DNA of 56,524 nt from Alphaproteobacteria bacterium (GCA_021775915.1 JAJFGW010000045.1:1-56524); one strand, 5' to 3'; counted from the stretch's first letter, positions 25,926 through 34,642 are shown. The notes: generated by a model not told the origin, from the letters alone. Numbers and translations are program-made.

Positions 25926-26897
25926 ATGGCTGAGAAGAAGAAAGAAGCAGAAAAAGTTGTAGGGGCAGAGAAGACGAAGGCACCGGTTATTGCAGTTGTT
26001 GTCGTTGTTGCTCTTGTCGCTATGGGGGCTATGTTTGCCATGTCTGGCAATGGCGTTGCTGAGAGTGATGAAGCTGAATTGAGCGAAATTGCACCGGCAA
26101 GTGCTAATAGCCAGGATGACCCTGATGCACCAATGATTAAGCTGGGTAACCCGGTTGTTGCTGTTGTTGATGGTGAACAAATTAACCGTAGTGACGTATT
26201 TAACTTTATCAGCGGTTTGCCTGATCAAGTGCGTCAGATGCCAATCCAGAATTTATTTCCTCTGGCTCTTGAGCAGGTTGTCAATAATCGTGTGATTAAC
26301 ACGAAAGCAGGCACTTCTAATTTGGAAGGTGATCCTGAAGTTGAACAGCTTGTGACACAGGCCAAAGATCAAATCGTTCGTAATGTTTTTATTGATCGTC
26401 AAATCAATGAGCAAATTAGCCAGAAGAAAGTTTTGAAAGCTTATGAGAAGCTGCTCAATGATATAGGTGACGTTGAGGAAACTAAAGCGCGCCATATTCT
26501 GGTTGAAGAAGAGGCCAAAGCTCGTGAAGTAATTGGTATGCTTGATGCTGACGGTGATTTTGAAGCGCTGGCTAAAGAACATTCCACAGGCCCGTCAGCC
26601 GAAAGTGGCGGCGAGCTGGGCTGGTTTGCAAAAGGTGAGATGGTTGCCGAGTTTGCTGATGTCGCTTTTGCTTTGGCACCGGGTGCACACACAAAAGACC
26701 CTGTGAAAACTCAATTTGGCTGGCACATCATTAAGGTTGATGATCGTCGTGTACGTCCTGAGCCTGAGTTTGAAACTGTAAAGCCACAACTGGAAGCACA
26801 GCTTCGGCAGCAGGTTTTAAATGACCTCGTTGCAGGTTGGCAAAAAGAAGCCAAAATCGAGAAGTTCGATATCAATGGTGAAAAAGTTAAAAAGTAA
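25926..26897 (+). CDS. Membrane-anchored parvulin-type peptidyl-prolyl isomerase
   Basis: Parvulins (PpiC/PrsA/SurA type) isomerise X-Pro bonds and help fold exported proteins. The 323-residue protein has a basic N terminus, one membrane helix (about 19-40), a Gly/Asp-rich linker, a SurA-like N-terminal segment (VVAVVDGEQINRSDVFNFI) and a PpiC domain (about 180-290) with ETKARHILV, STGPSAESGGELGWFAKGEM and FGWHIIKVDD. It is therefore expected to face the periplasm. The ATG at 25926 follows AAGCAGGAGAATAG. A rho-independent terminator lies 27 bases after the stop. Its place beside secA fits a role with translocated proteins. Confidence 0.92.
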   Translation: MAEKKKEAEKVVGAEKTKAPVIAVVVVVALVAMGAMFAMSGNGVAESDEAELSEIAPASANSQDDPDAPMIKLGNPVVAVVDGEQINRSDVFNFISGLPDQVRQMPIQNLFPLALEQVVNNRVINTKAGTSNLEGDPEVEQLVTQAKDQIVRNVFIDRQINEQISQKKVLKAYEKLLNDIGDVEETKARHILVEEEAKAREVIGMLDADGDFEALAKEHSTGPSAESGGELGWFAKGEMVAEFADVAFALAPGAHTKDPVKTQFGWHIIKVDDRRVRPEPEFETVKPQLEAQLRQQVLNDLVAGWQKEAKIEKFDINGEKVKK

Positions 26898-26923
26898 GGT
26901 TTGATCCTTTTACTTAAATTTTT

Positions 26924-26956
26924 AAAGGCCGCAGCTGGTGTTGCGGCCTTTTTATT
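26924..26956 (+). terminator. Rho-independent terminator after the parvulin gene
   Basis: AAGGCCGCA (26925-26933) pairs with TGCGGCCTT (26942-26950), an eight-base loop between them, followed by TTTATTT. The stem is perfect and GC-rich. It separates the parvulin gene from the Nudix gene. Confidence 0.85.
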
Positions 26957-26982
26957 TGTGTCCATTCATGGTTATATTTCTT

Positions 26983-27453
26983 ATGGTTAAGTTTATACAA
27001 AAGCAGATTGGGTGCGAAGAAGCTCTGGACCTTCCCCCGCCGGATTGTCCGCAAAAGCCGGTGGTGTTTGTTGTGGCGGCCGCTATTCTTGATGCGGATG
27101 GGCGCGTTCTTATAGCTCAACGGCCAGAGGGCAAAGCGATGGCCGGGCTGTGGGAGTTTCCGGGCGGTAAGGTGAATGAGGGAGAAACCCCTGAATTTGC
27201 CCTGATGCGTGAATTGAAAGAGGAGCTGGATATTGAAACACGGCCTTGCTGTTTTTCACCAGTGGCTTTTTCGTCTCATGCCTATGATGATTTCCATCTT
27301 GTGATGCCTTTGTTTATTTGCCGGGTCTGGAAAGGTACGGTGCATGGCCGGGAAGGGCAGGCGTTTAAATGGGTTTATCCGGCTGACCTGTATGATTACT
27401 CCATGCCGGAGGCAGATAAGCCGCTGGTAGCGCAGTTACAATTAGTTCTTTAG
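26983..27453 (+). CDS. mutT: Nudix hydrolase, MutT-like
   Basis: MutT-type Nudix enzymes hydrolyse 8-oxo-dGTP and prevent A:T to C:G mutations. The full Nudix box is present: GGKVNEGETPEFALMRELKEEL, with the two catalytic Glu residues, preceded by VAAAILDADGRVLIAQRPEG and AGLWEFPG. This order is typical of 8-oxo-dGTP diphosphatases. The start is uncertain: ATG 26983 (MVKFIQKQIG), ATG 26968 or a later GTG; no good ribosome binding site marks any of them, and the frame upstream runs into the terminator. In relatives argJ commonly lies between the parvulin and this gene but is missing here. A large inverted repeat follows its stop. Confidence 0.88.
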   Translation: MVKFIQKQIGCEEALDLPPPDCPQKPVVFVVAAAILDADGRVLIAQRPEGKAMAGLWEFPGGKVNEGETPEFALMRELKEELDIETRPCCFSPVAFSSHAYDDFHLVMPLFICRVWKGTVHGREGQAFKWVYPADLYDYSMPEADKPLVAQLQLVL

Positions 27454-27455
27454 TG

Positions 27456-27528
27456 TTTAGTTTTTTAGTATTTAGTGATTTTAGGGTATTCTATAATATT
27501 AACTAATCACTAACGACTAAAAACTAAA
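27456..27528. repeat. Large imperfect inverted repeat with TTTAGT units
   Basis: The left arm (27456-27480) has several TTTAGT-type units ending TTTAGTGATT; the right arm (27505-27528) begins AATCACTAACGACTAAAAAC. They pair over about 24 bases with two or three mismatches. The 24-base loop holds a perfect TATAAT (27492-27497). The right arm ends one base before the ATG of the methyltransferase. It may be a small mobile or repeat element that supplies the promoter. Confidence 0.75.
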
Positions 27529-27529
27529 A

Positions 27530-28255
27530 ATGAGCTATTCCGTTTATGATCTGAAACAATTTTATAATCGCAGGGCAGGGCGTCTGGTGCGGCGCCTGCT
27601 TTCAAACCATATCCATGAGTTTTGGCCGGATATTAAGGGGCAGAGCGTTATGGGGTACGGCTATGCCGTGCCTTATTTGCGAGTTTTGCAGGAAGAGACG
27701 GAGCGCACTTTTGCTGTGATGCCTGTCGGTAATGGTGTACATAAGTGGCCGGAGGATGGAAAGGGGCAAGTATGTCTGACAACAGAAACGGAACTACCGT
27801 TTGAGTCCGAGTCGCTGGATCGTATTTTGCTTGTTCATGGTCTGGAATATGCGGAATCTCCGGGGGCGCTGTTTCACGAGTTTTGGCGGGTTTTGAAAAG
27901 CGATGGGCGACTGCTAATGGTGGTACCAAATCGTTTGGGTCTGTGGGCGCGTGTGGATAGAACACCCTTTGGTCATGGTACGCCTTATACATTCAGGCAG
28001 ATTAATCACTATCTTCAGGATAATTTGTTTATCACCGGGCGCAAGGACAGGGCGTTATTCATGCCGCCGTTCCGATCTTTTCTTGCCTTGCGTACGGCCT
28101 ACACGTTCGAGAGCTTTGGCAAATTTATCTTTCCCGGATTGGCTGGGGTACATTTAATTGAAGCCTCAAAACAGATTTATGGTGGTGTACCCAAAGGCAA
28201 AAGTGAAAAGGTCAGAGGTCAAAATATTATTATCGGGGACGCTGTTCCAACTTGA
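27530..28255 (+). CDS. Class I SAM-dependent methyltransferase
   Basis: The protein has a C-terminal methyltransferase-11-like half: LPFESESLDRILLVHGLEYA, then ALFHEFWRVLKSDGRLLMVVPN, which matches motifs of Rossmann-type SAM methyltransferases. The N-terminal SAM-binding glycine motif is degenerate (VMGYGYAVPYL), as is common in this alphaproteobacterial family, whose substrate is not known to me. The ATG at 27530 has no ribosome binding site; the inverted repeat ends directly in front of it, so translation may depend on a short leader from the TATAAT in the repeat. The chorismate mutase gene follows. Confidence 0.85.
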   Translation: MSYSVYDLKQFYNRRAGRLVRRLLSNHIHEFWPDIKGQSVMGYGYAVPYLRVLQEETERTFAVMPVGNGVHKWPEDGKGQVCLTTETELPFESESLDRILLVHGLEYAESPGALFHEFWRVLKSDGRLLMVVPNRLGLWARVDRTPFGHGTPYTFRQINHYLQDNLFITGRKDRALFMPPFRSFLALRTAYTFESFGKFIFPGLAGVHLIEASKQIYGGVPKGKSEKVRGQNIIIGDAVPT

Positions 28256-28306
28256 TTGCTCACCAATATCTTGCTTTCCGGGCGCAGGCGCGGTATTAAC
28301 TTTTGG

Positions 28307-29218
28307 ATGTCCAAGACACTAAATTCCATACGCGAACAGATTGATACACTGGATAATAAGATTCATGACCTGCTGATAAAGCGGGCGGAGATTGTTGTCA
28401 AAATCGGTGAAGAAAAACGTAAGAGCAAGGCCCGAATTATTCAGCCTGACCGGGAAGCTGTTATGGTCCGTCGGTTGCTTGAGCGCCACAAAGGACCATT
28501 GCCCAGAGAAGCTGTTGTTCGTATCTGGCGTGAGCTGGTGGGGGCCGTCTCGCTGTTGCAGACCAATTTAAAAATCGTCGTAAATGTACCTGAAGGTGAT
28601 AGCGGCCTGGCTTACTGGGGCATGGCCAAGGATTATTTTAGCAGCGTCCTGCCTATGCAGAAAGCTGGCAACCCTTTGGCGGCATTGGCGATGGTCAGGG
28701 AAGAAGACTCTGTTTTTGCCGTGTTGCCGTGGCCGGAAGATAACCAGAAAAATCCGTGGTGGGGGTATTTGCTGGACGAAACGAGTGATGAATCTATGCG
28801 CATTATCGCGCGCCTTCCTCTGGGGGACAGGGCCCATGATGAACCAAATTCAGAACACCGGGCGCTGGTCGTTGCTCGGTTAAAATATGAACCGACAGGC
28901 ATGGATCGTAGTTTTCTGGCGCTGGAAGTGGCGGAAGGTATAAGCCGGGCGCGTATCATTGATAAGGCGGAAGCCCTTGGTTTAACAGCGCTTAGTTTGC
29001 ACACATGTCCGGGAATAAATCCGGGAAAGAAACTCCACCTTCTGGAAGTCGATGACTATGTTGATCCTGAAAAAGAAGTTCATGAAAAATTGATAGAGTC
29101 TTTGGATGATTCTTCAGGCCGCGCTATTTGTCTTGGCGGATACCCCGTACCGCCGGTTTATGAGGACAAGGTGGGTAAGAACGCTGTTGCTGAGAAGTCT
29201 GAAAAGAAAACGGCGTGA
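28307..29218 (+). CDS. Chorismate mutase (AroQ type) with C-terminal extension
   Basis: Chorismate mutase rearranges chorismate to prephenate for Phe and Tyr. Residues 1-90 form the AroQ helical domain: LNSIREQIDTLDNKIHDLLI, then RAEIVVKIGEEKR and the IIQPDREAVMVRRLLER stretch, with the Arg and Lys residues expected for the active site. The remaining 210 residues resemble the poorly known C-terminal part of long alphaproteobacterial chorismate mutases; I see no prephenate dehydratase catalytic Thr-Arg-Phe motif. I start at ATG 28307; the frame before it has no support. The tyrA-like gene follows after 3 bases, so the two are one operon. hisC, usual between them in relatives, is absent. Confidence 0.85.
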   Translation: MSKTLNSIREQIDTLDNKIHDLLIKRAEIVVKIGEEKRKSKARIIQPDREAVMVRRLLERHKGPLPREAVVRIWRELVGAVSLLQTNLKIVVNVPEGDSGLAYWGMAKDYFSSVLPMQKAGNPLAALAMVREEDSVFAVLPWPEDNQKNPWWGYLLDETSDESMRIIARLPLGDRAHDEPNSEHRALVVARLKYEPTGMDRSFLALEVAEGISRARIIDKAEALGLTALSLHTCPGINPGKKLHLLEVDDYVDPEKEVHEKLIESLDDSSGRAICLGGYPVPPVYEDKVGKNAVAEKSEKKTA

Positions 29219-29221
29219 TAT

Positions 29222-30100
29222 ATGCTATTTAATAAAGTATCCATTATAGGGTTTGGCCTGATCGGCTCGTCTTTGGCATGCTGTATTAGGCTGCATAATC
29301 TGGCAAAGGAAATTGTCGCGGTTGATTGTGACCGGACTGTTTGTGAAAAGGCTTTAGAGCTAGGGCTTGCCGATTCTGCAATGGTCGATTTGCGAAATGG
29401 TGTGGAGGATAGTGACCTTGTTATTCTGGCCGTTCCCGTTGGGGCTTGCGGCGCTGTGGCGGAAACTATTCGATATTCTCTTAAAGAAGGCGCGATTGTA
29501 ACGGATGTAGGCTCTGTAAAAAGCGCGGTGGTGGAGGCCGTGCAGCCTCATATTCCGGCGCACGCTCACTTCATTCCGGCCCACCCGATTGCCGGAACCG
29601 AAAATTCAGGGCCGGAAGCCGGTTTTGCGGAATTGTTTGACGGGCGCTGGTGCATTATTACGCCGTTGCCGGAAACGGATATTCAAGCCGTTGAGAAAAT
29701 CACAAAGCTGTGGGAGGCGTGCGGCTCGACGATCGAGATCATGGATGTAAAACGCCATGATTTGATTTTGGCCATTACCTCGCATCTACCGCATTTAATC
29801 GCCTATACCATTGTTGGCACGGCCACTGACCTTGAAGACGATACGATGGATGATGTAATTAAATTCTCCGCTTCGGGTTTTCGGGATTTTACGCGTATAG
29901 CTGCGTCTGATCCTGTGATGTGGCGCGATGTGTTCCTCAATAATAAAGAAGCCGTTTTGGAGATTTTACAGCGTTTTAATGAGGATATTACGGGGCTGCA
30001 AAAGGCGATCAGGAAGGGCGACGGTGATTATCTGGAATCTGCGTTCACCCGCACCCGCGATGTCCGGCGGCAGGTCATTGATGCCGGGCAGGGCGGGTAA
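29222..30100 (+). CDS. tyrC: Prephenate/arogenate dehydrogenase
   Basis: TyrA-family enzymes oxidise and decarboxylate prephenate or arogenate on the way to tyrosine. The NAD-binding motif is IIGFGLIGSSLA at residues 8-19. Further landmarks are VILAVPVGA, TDVGSVKSAVVEAV, the catalytic-site HFIPAHPIAGTENSGPEAG and ITSHLPHLIAYTIV. The length of 292 residues is typical of the single-domain alphaproteobacterial TyrC form, for which either prephenate or arogenate may be the substrate. It starts 3 bases after the chorismate mutase gene and converges on the DUF2125 gene. Confidence 0.93.
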   Translation: MLFNKVSIIGFGLIGSSLACCIRLHNLAKEIVAVDCDRTVCEKALELGLADSAMVDLRNGVEDSDLVILAVPVGACGAVAETIRYSLKEGAIVTDVGSVKSAVVEAVQPHIPAHAHFIPAHPIAGTENSGPEAGFAELFDGRWCIITPLPETDIQAVEKITKLWEACGSTIEIMDVKRHDLILAITSHLPHLIAYTIVGTATDLEDDTMDDVIKFSASGFRDFTRIAASDPVMWRDVFLNNKEAVLEILQRFNEDITGLQKAIRKGDGDYLESAFTRTRDVRRQVIDAGQGG

Positions 30101-30109
30101 GAAGGGCTG

Positions 30110-30913
30110 CTATTGAGCGCCTGTATTTCGCCACCCCCACTGTATTGCAGGAAGTCGTGCCAGCCTCAACGGGCCGACAAAAAGCGTCTGGTTTTGCAGG
30201 GAGAGGTCTATATTTATATAGGTTTCATTTGCATCCTTTTTGGAGAGTCCGGACAGGACGGCGGTGGCCAGTAGCGCCTCGCGGGTTTCTATATGCTTTT
30301 TGTCCTGAAGCCAGCGTAGAAACGCCATGTGTCCGGTAATGCGCGCTTGAAACTCTCCGGCGGGCTGAAGCATATGATCAAGCTCGAATTTACCGCTGGC
30401 CTTTAAATACAAACTATCTTTATGAAGTTCCATATTTTTGAGCAGGATATGACCCTCTGCCTGTTTCCAGGCGGTAAGGTCTTCGCGGGTTAAGTCCGCG
30501 GGCAGGGTGGCGGGGACTTCCGTATCTATACGCATTCTATCCAGAGACCATATTTCAGTAACGGCAGGTTTTAAAATGGCAAGACCTTGTGGTGCTTCCA
30601 GTGTTAGCGGTGCTCCTGGCAGGAAACTACTGTGAATTTCCAACATGGGGATTTCAAGAATAGCGCCGTCTGCCTGAACGCGCCCGGAAAAATGAATTTT
30701 ATGGGTGCTGGGAAAGCCGGTGACCCCCATAGAACGGGTCATGATCTGAATGTCTTTTTGTTTTGCCTCGAGCATAAAGCCGGCGATTTCTTCTTTGATC
30801 TGGTCAGTTACCCAGAACCAGAATAGGGAGTAGACAATAACAGTCAGGGTAATCGTTGCCCCGATCCCCATTCCTATTTTTTTTGTTTTGCTCATATTGC
30901 TTATCTCGTTCAT
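30110..30913 (-). CDS. DUF2125 family membrane-anchored protein
   Basis: The N terminus has a membrane helix (about residues 14-35: IGATITLTVIVYSLFWFWV) and the rest, about 230 residues, is expected in the periplasm. The VTGFPSTHKIHFSG motif, followed by MLEIHSSFLPGAPLTLEAPQ, is typical of DUF2125. The function is unknown; the gene is often found next to tyrC in Alphaproteobacteria. The ATG at 30913 has a good ribosome binding site (AGAGGAAG) and overlaps the plsC stop as ATGA; a second ATG six codons later is possible. It is the last gene of the ftsE-ftsX-plsC operon. Confidence 0.8.
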   Translation of the reverse strand: MNEISNMSKTKKIGMGIGATITLTVIVYSLFWFWVTDQIKEEIAGFMLEAKQKDIQIMTRSMGVTGFPSTHKIHFSGRVQADGAILEIPMLEIHSSFLPGAPLTLEAPQGLAILKPAVTEIWSLDRMRIDTEVPATLPADLTREDLTAWKQAEGHILLKNMELHKDSLYLKASGKFELDHMLQPAGEFQARITGHMAFLRWLQDKKHIETREALLATAVLSGLSKKDANETYINIDLSLQNQTLFVGPLRLARLPAIQWGWRNTGAQ

Positions 30914-31635
30914 GGTACTTCCTCTTGCAGATCTTTTGTGGCCTTTTCCAGGTTCTCTTCAAGCTCTTTAAGAAGCCCCTGCGATTTCCGGCCTGGCTCT
31001 ATGGGAGGCAGGAATTCAAAGATTACTTTCCCCGGCTTTTTGACCCAGCTTCTGCGGGGCCAGAACATGCCGCTATTCAGGGCAAGAGGGATAATCGGCA
31101 TATTGGTTGCTTCATACATACGGATAACGCCGCTTTTGTAGGGTTTGTCTTTTGTCGTTTCCCAAGGGTAAACGCGCGTACCTTGGGGAAAAATAACAAG
31201 CGCGCGGTTCTCTTTTTCTACTCTTTTCGCGCCGTCAATGATTTGCAGCGCTGCCCGGTTGCCCCGGGAGCGATCAATGGCAATAGGTTCGCTCCGTGCT
31301 AGAAAGCGCCCCCATAACGGGATATTCAGAAGCTCCTGTTTAAGAACAACAGCCGGGAATTCGAAAAGAAGATAGAGCTTGAATGTTTCATAAGGGGATT
31401 GGTGTTTGGCGGCAATAATGTAAGAGCCTTCTTTAGGTAGATTTTCAAGGCCGCGTACTTCGTAATCCAGCCCCAGTATATGTTTTTCAAGGAAATAAAT
31501 GGTGGTTACAAAGGCGTTAATAATAACAAGAAAGCCTTTATGCTGTAGCAAGAGGCCGGGCAGGCACAGGACGCAGGCGACTGCCGTTGCACCATAAAAA
31601 GCCAGATTAAATAGAGTAGAGCGGATGAATGTCAT
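30910..31635 (-). CDS. plsC: 1-acyl-sn-glycerol-3-phosphate acyltransferase
   Basis: PlsC adds the second acyl chain to make phosphatidic acid at the inner membrane. An N-terminal membrane region (LAFYGATAVACVLCLPGLLL) precedes the acyltransferase blocks: IIAAKHQSPYETF (the HX4D box has Glu in place of Asp), PIAIDRSRGN, and VIFPQGTRVYPWE (FPEGTR box with Gln in place of Glu). These two replacements are, to my knowledge, common in alphaproteobacterial PlsC. MPIIPLALNSGMFWPR closes the domain. The gene overlaps both neighbours by 4 bases (ATGA), so it is co-translated with the DUF218 and DUF2125 genes. Confidence 0.9.
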   Translation of the reverse strand: MTFIRSTLFNLAFYGATAVACVLCLPGLLLQHKGFLVIINAFVTTIYFLEKHILGLDYEVRGLENLPKEGSYIIAAKHQSPYETFKLYLLFEFPAVVLKQELLNIPLWGRFLARSEPIAIDRSRGNRAALQIIDGAKRVEKENRALVIFPQGTRVYPWETTKDKPYKSGVIRMYEATNMPIIPLALNSGMFWPRRSWVKKPGKVIFEFLPPIEPGRKSQGLLKELEENLEKATKDLQEEVP

Positions 31636-32204
31636 CTTCTTACTTTCGCTAGTTTTAGTCTCAACAATGTAAAAAGCGTTTTGTTATATTCCTGGACTAT
31701 CAGAACGCTGCTTGTCTTGTCGGGAGTAATAGCATGAGGGTGGAGGTCCATCTGTGGCATTAGCGATATAAATTCCAGCCATGCTCGGGGCATATGATAA
31801 TTTTCTGTCAGCAGCCGCGCTGATTTGATGTTGTTAACCTCGATCCAGTCCCGCGCTTCGGTCGCGTTTTCAAAAGTGTTCTTCGCAATGTGACCGAGCA
31901 CGATGCAGCAGGGCGGCCTGCGGAGGTCTTCACGCCACAGTGAAACGAGCTGTTCTACTGAAACTTTGGTGTTCACGCCGGAAATAAACAGGTGCTTTGC
32001 TCTTTTGTCTGCCAGCAGGTCAAGGCCGGCATTAATACGATCCGGCCCTCCGGTTAGAACGATGATGGCATCAGTGCGTTCGTTTTTTGGTGAGGGAATT
32101 CCTTTAATATGGACATTGAACCCTATAAACCCCATAACCCAAAACAGGGCCAGAGTCGTGAAAATAATAGCAGATATGCGGAAATATTTTAGCATGGCGG
32201 ACAT
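31632..32204 (-). CDS. DUF218 (YdcF/SanA/ElyC-like) membrane protein
   Basis: DUF218 proteins such as SanA and ElyC act in envelope integrity. One N-terminal membrane helix (about 8-30) is followed by the conserved DAIIVLTGGPDRINAGLDLL, KHLFISGV, the NTFENATEARDW segment and LLTENYHMPRAWLEF. I start at ATG 32204, two bases after the ftsX stop; a TTG at 32222 inside ftsX is less likely. The end overlaps plsC. The order ftsE-ftsX-DUF218-plsC recurs in Alphaproteobacteria. The enzymatic activity, if any, is unknown. Confidence 0.85.
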   Translation of the reverse strand: MSAMLKYFRISAIIFTTLALFWVMGFIGFNVHIKGIPSPKNERTDAIIVLTGGPDRINAGLDLLADKRAKHLFISGVNTKVSVEQLVSLWREDLRRPPCCIVLGHIAKNTFENATEARDWIEVNNIKSARLLTENYHMPRAWLEFISLMPQMDLHPHAITPDKTSSVLIVQEYNKTLFTLLRLKLAKVRR

Positions 32205-32205
32205 A

Positions 32206-33135
32206 CTAAGGCATTTGCCCAAGAACTTTAAGCACTGTTTGCCGGGCGGTTACAGTGGCGATTAAGGCCACAAGAAATGGCAAGAGGCTCAAAATTGTTA
32301 TTTGACCAAGGTTCATGCTGAAATCAGGCAGCAGGTTAACCTCCATTTCGCCGGACACCCAGCCAATTGCTACCATGATAAGGCTTCCGGCGATGACCCC
32401 GGTAAGTGCGCCCTGAAATCCAAGGATGAGAGAATGGCGCTGAAATTGCCGTGATATGTAGCTGTCCTTTGCGCCCATTAAATGCAGGAGTTCGACCTCA
32501 TCATGATAGACCGCCATACGTGAACGTATCGCACCCGCTATGGCCGTAACGGTTGTCAGGCCAATAACAAGCGTCAGGATGATCGCTGCAAACTGGAGCG
32601 CGCCGGTAAAGCGTAGTAGGTCTGTTAGCCATTCTTCATGCGTGTCTATGCGCGCTTTTGGGGCTATTTCCTGAAGTTTGTTTTCCAGTATTTTTATGGA
32701 TTTCGGGTTTGTGTCCTGAATTTCTACTGAAATCAAGCCGGGCAGCGGCACTTTATTTAGCAATAGATCGTCACCGAGCCACGGTTTTACCAGCTCCTTT
32801 ATTTCTTCTGCGCTCATAACATGAGTTGTTATGACGGAGGGATGATTAGTCAGGATATTATCAATCCGGTTTGTCAGGTTGAAAATTTCTGCGGAAGTTA
32901 AGACGCTATCATTTGCTGCTGCGGCTGGAATTTCTACAGTGACATGGTTCTCCAACCCTGATGACCAGTGCTCTGTTAGAGCCGATAGGGTAAAGGAGGC
33001 GCTTAGGGCCAGCATTGCCAGAAACGTCATAAGGCCAATGAGCAGGACAAGAAAGCCTGTGCCGGATGCTTTGTTTAGTGGCAAGTCATAGCGCCGTGTT
33101 TCACGAGCGATGCCCAGTTTACGTTCTTTTTTCAT
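32206..33135 (-). CDS. ftsX: Cell division protein FtsX
   Basis: FtsX is the membrane partner of FtsE; the pair controls peptidoglycan hydrolases during division. The 309-residue protein has a cytoplasmic start, a first membrane helix near residues 30-52, a periplasmic loop of about 120 residues with VEIPAAAANDSVLTSAEIFN, and three C-terminal helices typical of the FtsX permease fold (including QFAAIILTLVIGLTTVTAIAG and the VIAGSLIMVAIGWV helix). Its ATG overlaps the ftsE stop as TAATG. Confidence 0.9.
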   Translation of the reverse strand: MKKERKLGIARETRRYDLPLNKASGTGFLVLLIGLMTFLAMLALSASFTLSALTEHWSSGLENHVTVEIPAAAANDSVLTSAEIFNLTNRIDNILTNHPSVITTHVMSAEEIKELVKPWLGDDLLLNKVPLPGLISVEIQDTNPKSIKILENKLQEIAPKARIDTHEEWLTDLLRFTGALQFAAIILTLVIGLTTVTAIAGAIRSRMAVYHDEVELLHLMGAKDSYISRQFQRHSLILGFQGALTGVIAGSLIMVAIGWVSGEMEVNLLPDFSMNLGQITILSLLPFLVALIATVTARQTVLKVLGQMP

Positions 33136-33833
33136 TAAAAGACCCCCTCAATTTTTTTGGCAAGCCAGTGCTTGGGGTCTTCTGCATATATTTTACCATC
33201 ATCAAGGATAAGCTTTGTATGGCCAAAGCGTTCAATCATGTTTTGATCGTGGGTGGCAATCAGGATTGTCGTTCCCATACGGTTAAGTTGATCGAATAAA
33301 GTCATTAGGCGGAAGCCGATTTCGTCGTCAAGGTTTCCGGTTGGCTCATCAGCAAGAAGCAGGCGCGGGCGCGTGATAACAGCGCGGGCAATGGCAATGC
33401 GCTGTTGCTGTCCGCCTGACATGGTGCTCGGCAGGACATGCATATGTTCGCCCAGACCCACCCATTCCAGTAATTCATGGACGTTGTTTTTGATTTCTTT
33501 TTCGCTCTTACCCTGAATCCGCAAAGGCAGCGCGACATTATCAAAGGCTGACATATGATTCAGAAGACGGAAGTCCTGAAAGACAACGCCGATTCTTTGT
33601 CTGATCGGGGCAAGTTGCGCTCGTTTCAGGCCGTTTATATTTTGGCCAAACATTGTTACTAGCCCGCGTGTGGGCATAAGCCCCAGATACATAAGGCTAA
33701 GCAGTGACGTCTTACCCGCGCCGCTAGGGCCGGTCAGGAAGTGAAAGGAACCGGGTTCAAGCGCAAAATCTATATCGCTTAAAACTTCCGGGCCTATCCC
33801 GTAGCGCAGACCAACATGTTCGAACCGGATCAT
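33135..33833 (-). CDS. ftsE: Cell division ATP-binding protein FtsE
   Basis: FtsE is the ABC-type ATPase of the FtsEX division complex. Walker A is GPSGAGKTS, the Q-loop is VVFQDFRLL, the signature is [14 protein letters not shown], Walker B is [13 protein letters not shown] and the H-loop is LIATHD; all are intact. The 232-residue length is normal. Its ATG overlaps the stop of the preceding exported-protein gene by 4 bases, and ftsX follows with a 1-base overlap. This places it in a six-gene coupled operon running from 34564 to 30110. Confidence 0.95.
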   Translation of the reverse strand: MIRFEHVGLRYGIGPEVLSDIDFALEPGSFHFLTGPSGAGKTSLLSLMYLGLMPTRGLVTMFGQNINGLKRAQLAPIRQRIGVVFQDFRLLNHMSAFDNVALPLRIQGKSEKEIKNNVHELLEWVGLGEHMHVLPSTMSGGQQQRIAIARAVITRPRLLLADEPTGNLDDEIGFRLMTLFDQLNRMGTTILIATHDQNMIERFGHTKLILDDGKIYAEDPKHWLAKKIEGVF

Positions 33834-34564
33834 TCGACTAGCGATACCTCTTCAGGTGAAATTTGTTTTGCCAGAATATAGAGGATAGCCTGCGCTTTTT
33901 GGTAGGTATTTTCAATAGCTATGGCAGCTTTCAGGGCTTCATCATATTTTTTTCTGTCTGCAAATATTTTTGAGATGATGCGGTGCGCTTTATTACGATA
34001 ACCAAGGCTTTCTATGGCCGCTATGCTGGTCATCGCGGCGCTAAAGCGATCATGCTCGGCCTGAATTTCAGCAGATTCACCAAAGGCTTTGTTGCGTAGC
34101 GCTTCATTCTTCATGTCTTTGGCTGTGAGCATGGCGCCGCTATCGTCTCCGGCAAAGGCCTGTGCCATGGCAATATATGTAAGGGCAATCGCATAGGAGG
34201 GCGGGTGCTCTATTTTTTCAGCCTCAGTGCGGAGCGCTTTAAATAGCATATTATACTCGTCTTGTGCCAAGCCGGTGCTAGCAGCTTCCATGCCGATGCC
34301 TCTGATTGTCATGGCTTTTGTGTCTGGCTTTTCTATCTTTACAATCAGGCTTATCGCTTTTTCAGTTTGCTTTTCTCTGGCTAATAGTTTGGCCAGTTCG
34401 CGGTAAGTCTGGTCTTTCCAGCGTGTATCTTCAATGTCGCCGGTCAGCATTTCGAGTTGTTCCAGCATACAGTTTTTATCTGTGGCCATGCAGGGTACAT
34501 CCTGCGCTAAAGCCGGGCTGAAAATAAATAACAGGCTCGTAATTATTATAGAAAATATGTGCAT
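33830..34564 (-). CDS. Exported hypothetical protein with TPR-like helices, upstream of ftsE
   Basis: A protein of 244 residues with a signal peptide (MHIFSIIITSLLFIFSPALAQ) and two close cysteines at the start of the mature part (VPCMATDKNCML). The rest is helical with Ala-rich pairs such as RELAKLLAREKQTEKAISLI, ALTYIAMAQAFAGDDSGAML and KYDEALKAAIAIEN, like TPR repeats. I recognise no named family. It is coupled to ftsE (ATGA), so a periplasmic role in the FtsEX pathway is a fair guess but unproven. I start at ATG 34564 with AAAGAG eight bases before; a longer in-phase frame lacks a signal peptide at its start. Confidence 0.7.
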   Translation of the reverse strand: MHIFSIIITSLLFIFSPALAQDVPCMATDKNCMLEQLEMLTGDIEDTRWKDQTYRELAKLLAREKQTEKAISLIVKIEKPDTKAMTIRGIGMEAASTGLAQDEYNMLFKALRTEAEKIEHPPSYAIALTYIAMAQAFAGDDSGAMLTAKDMKNEALRNKAFGESAEIQAEHDRFSAAMTSIAAIESLGYRNKAHRIISKIFADRKKYDEALKAAIAIENTYQKAQAILYILAKQISPEEVSLVE

Positions 34565-34642
34565 TGGTTGCTCTTTGCTCCTTATCCTGTCAGAATTTAT
34601 AAAGCACATGTTGAGTTTTCAAAAGGATATGTTGTCCATCCC

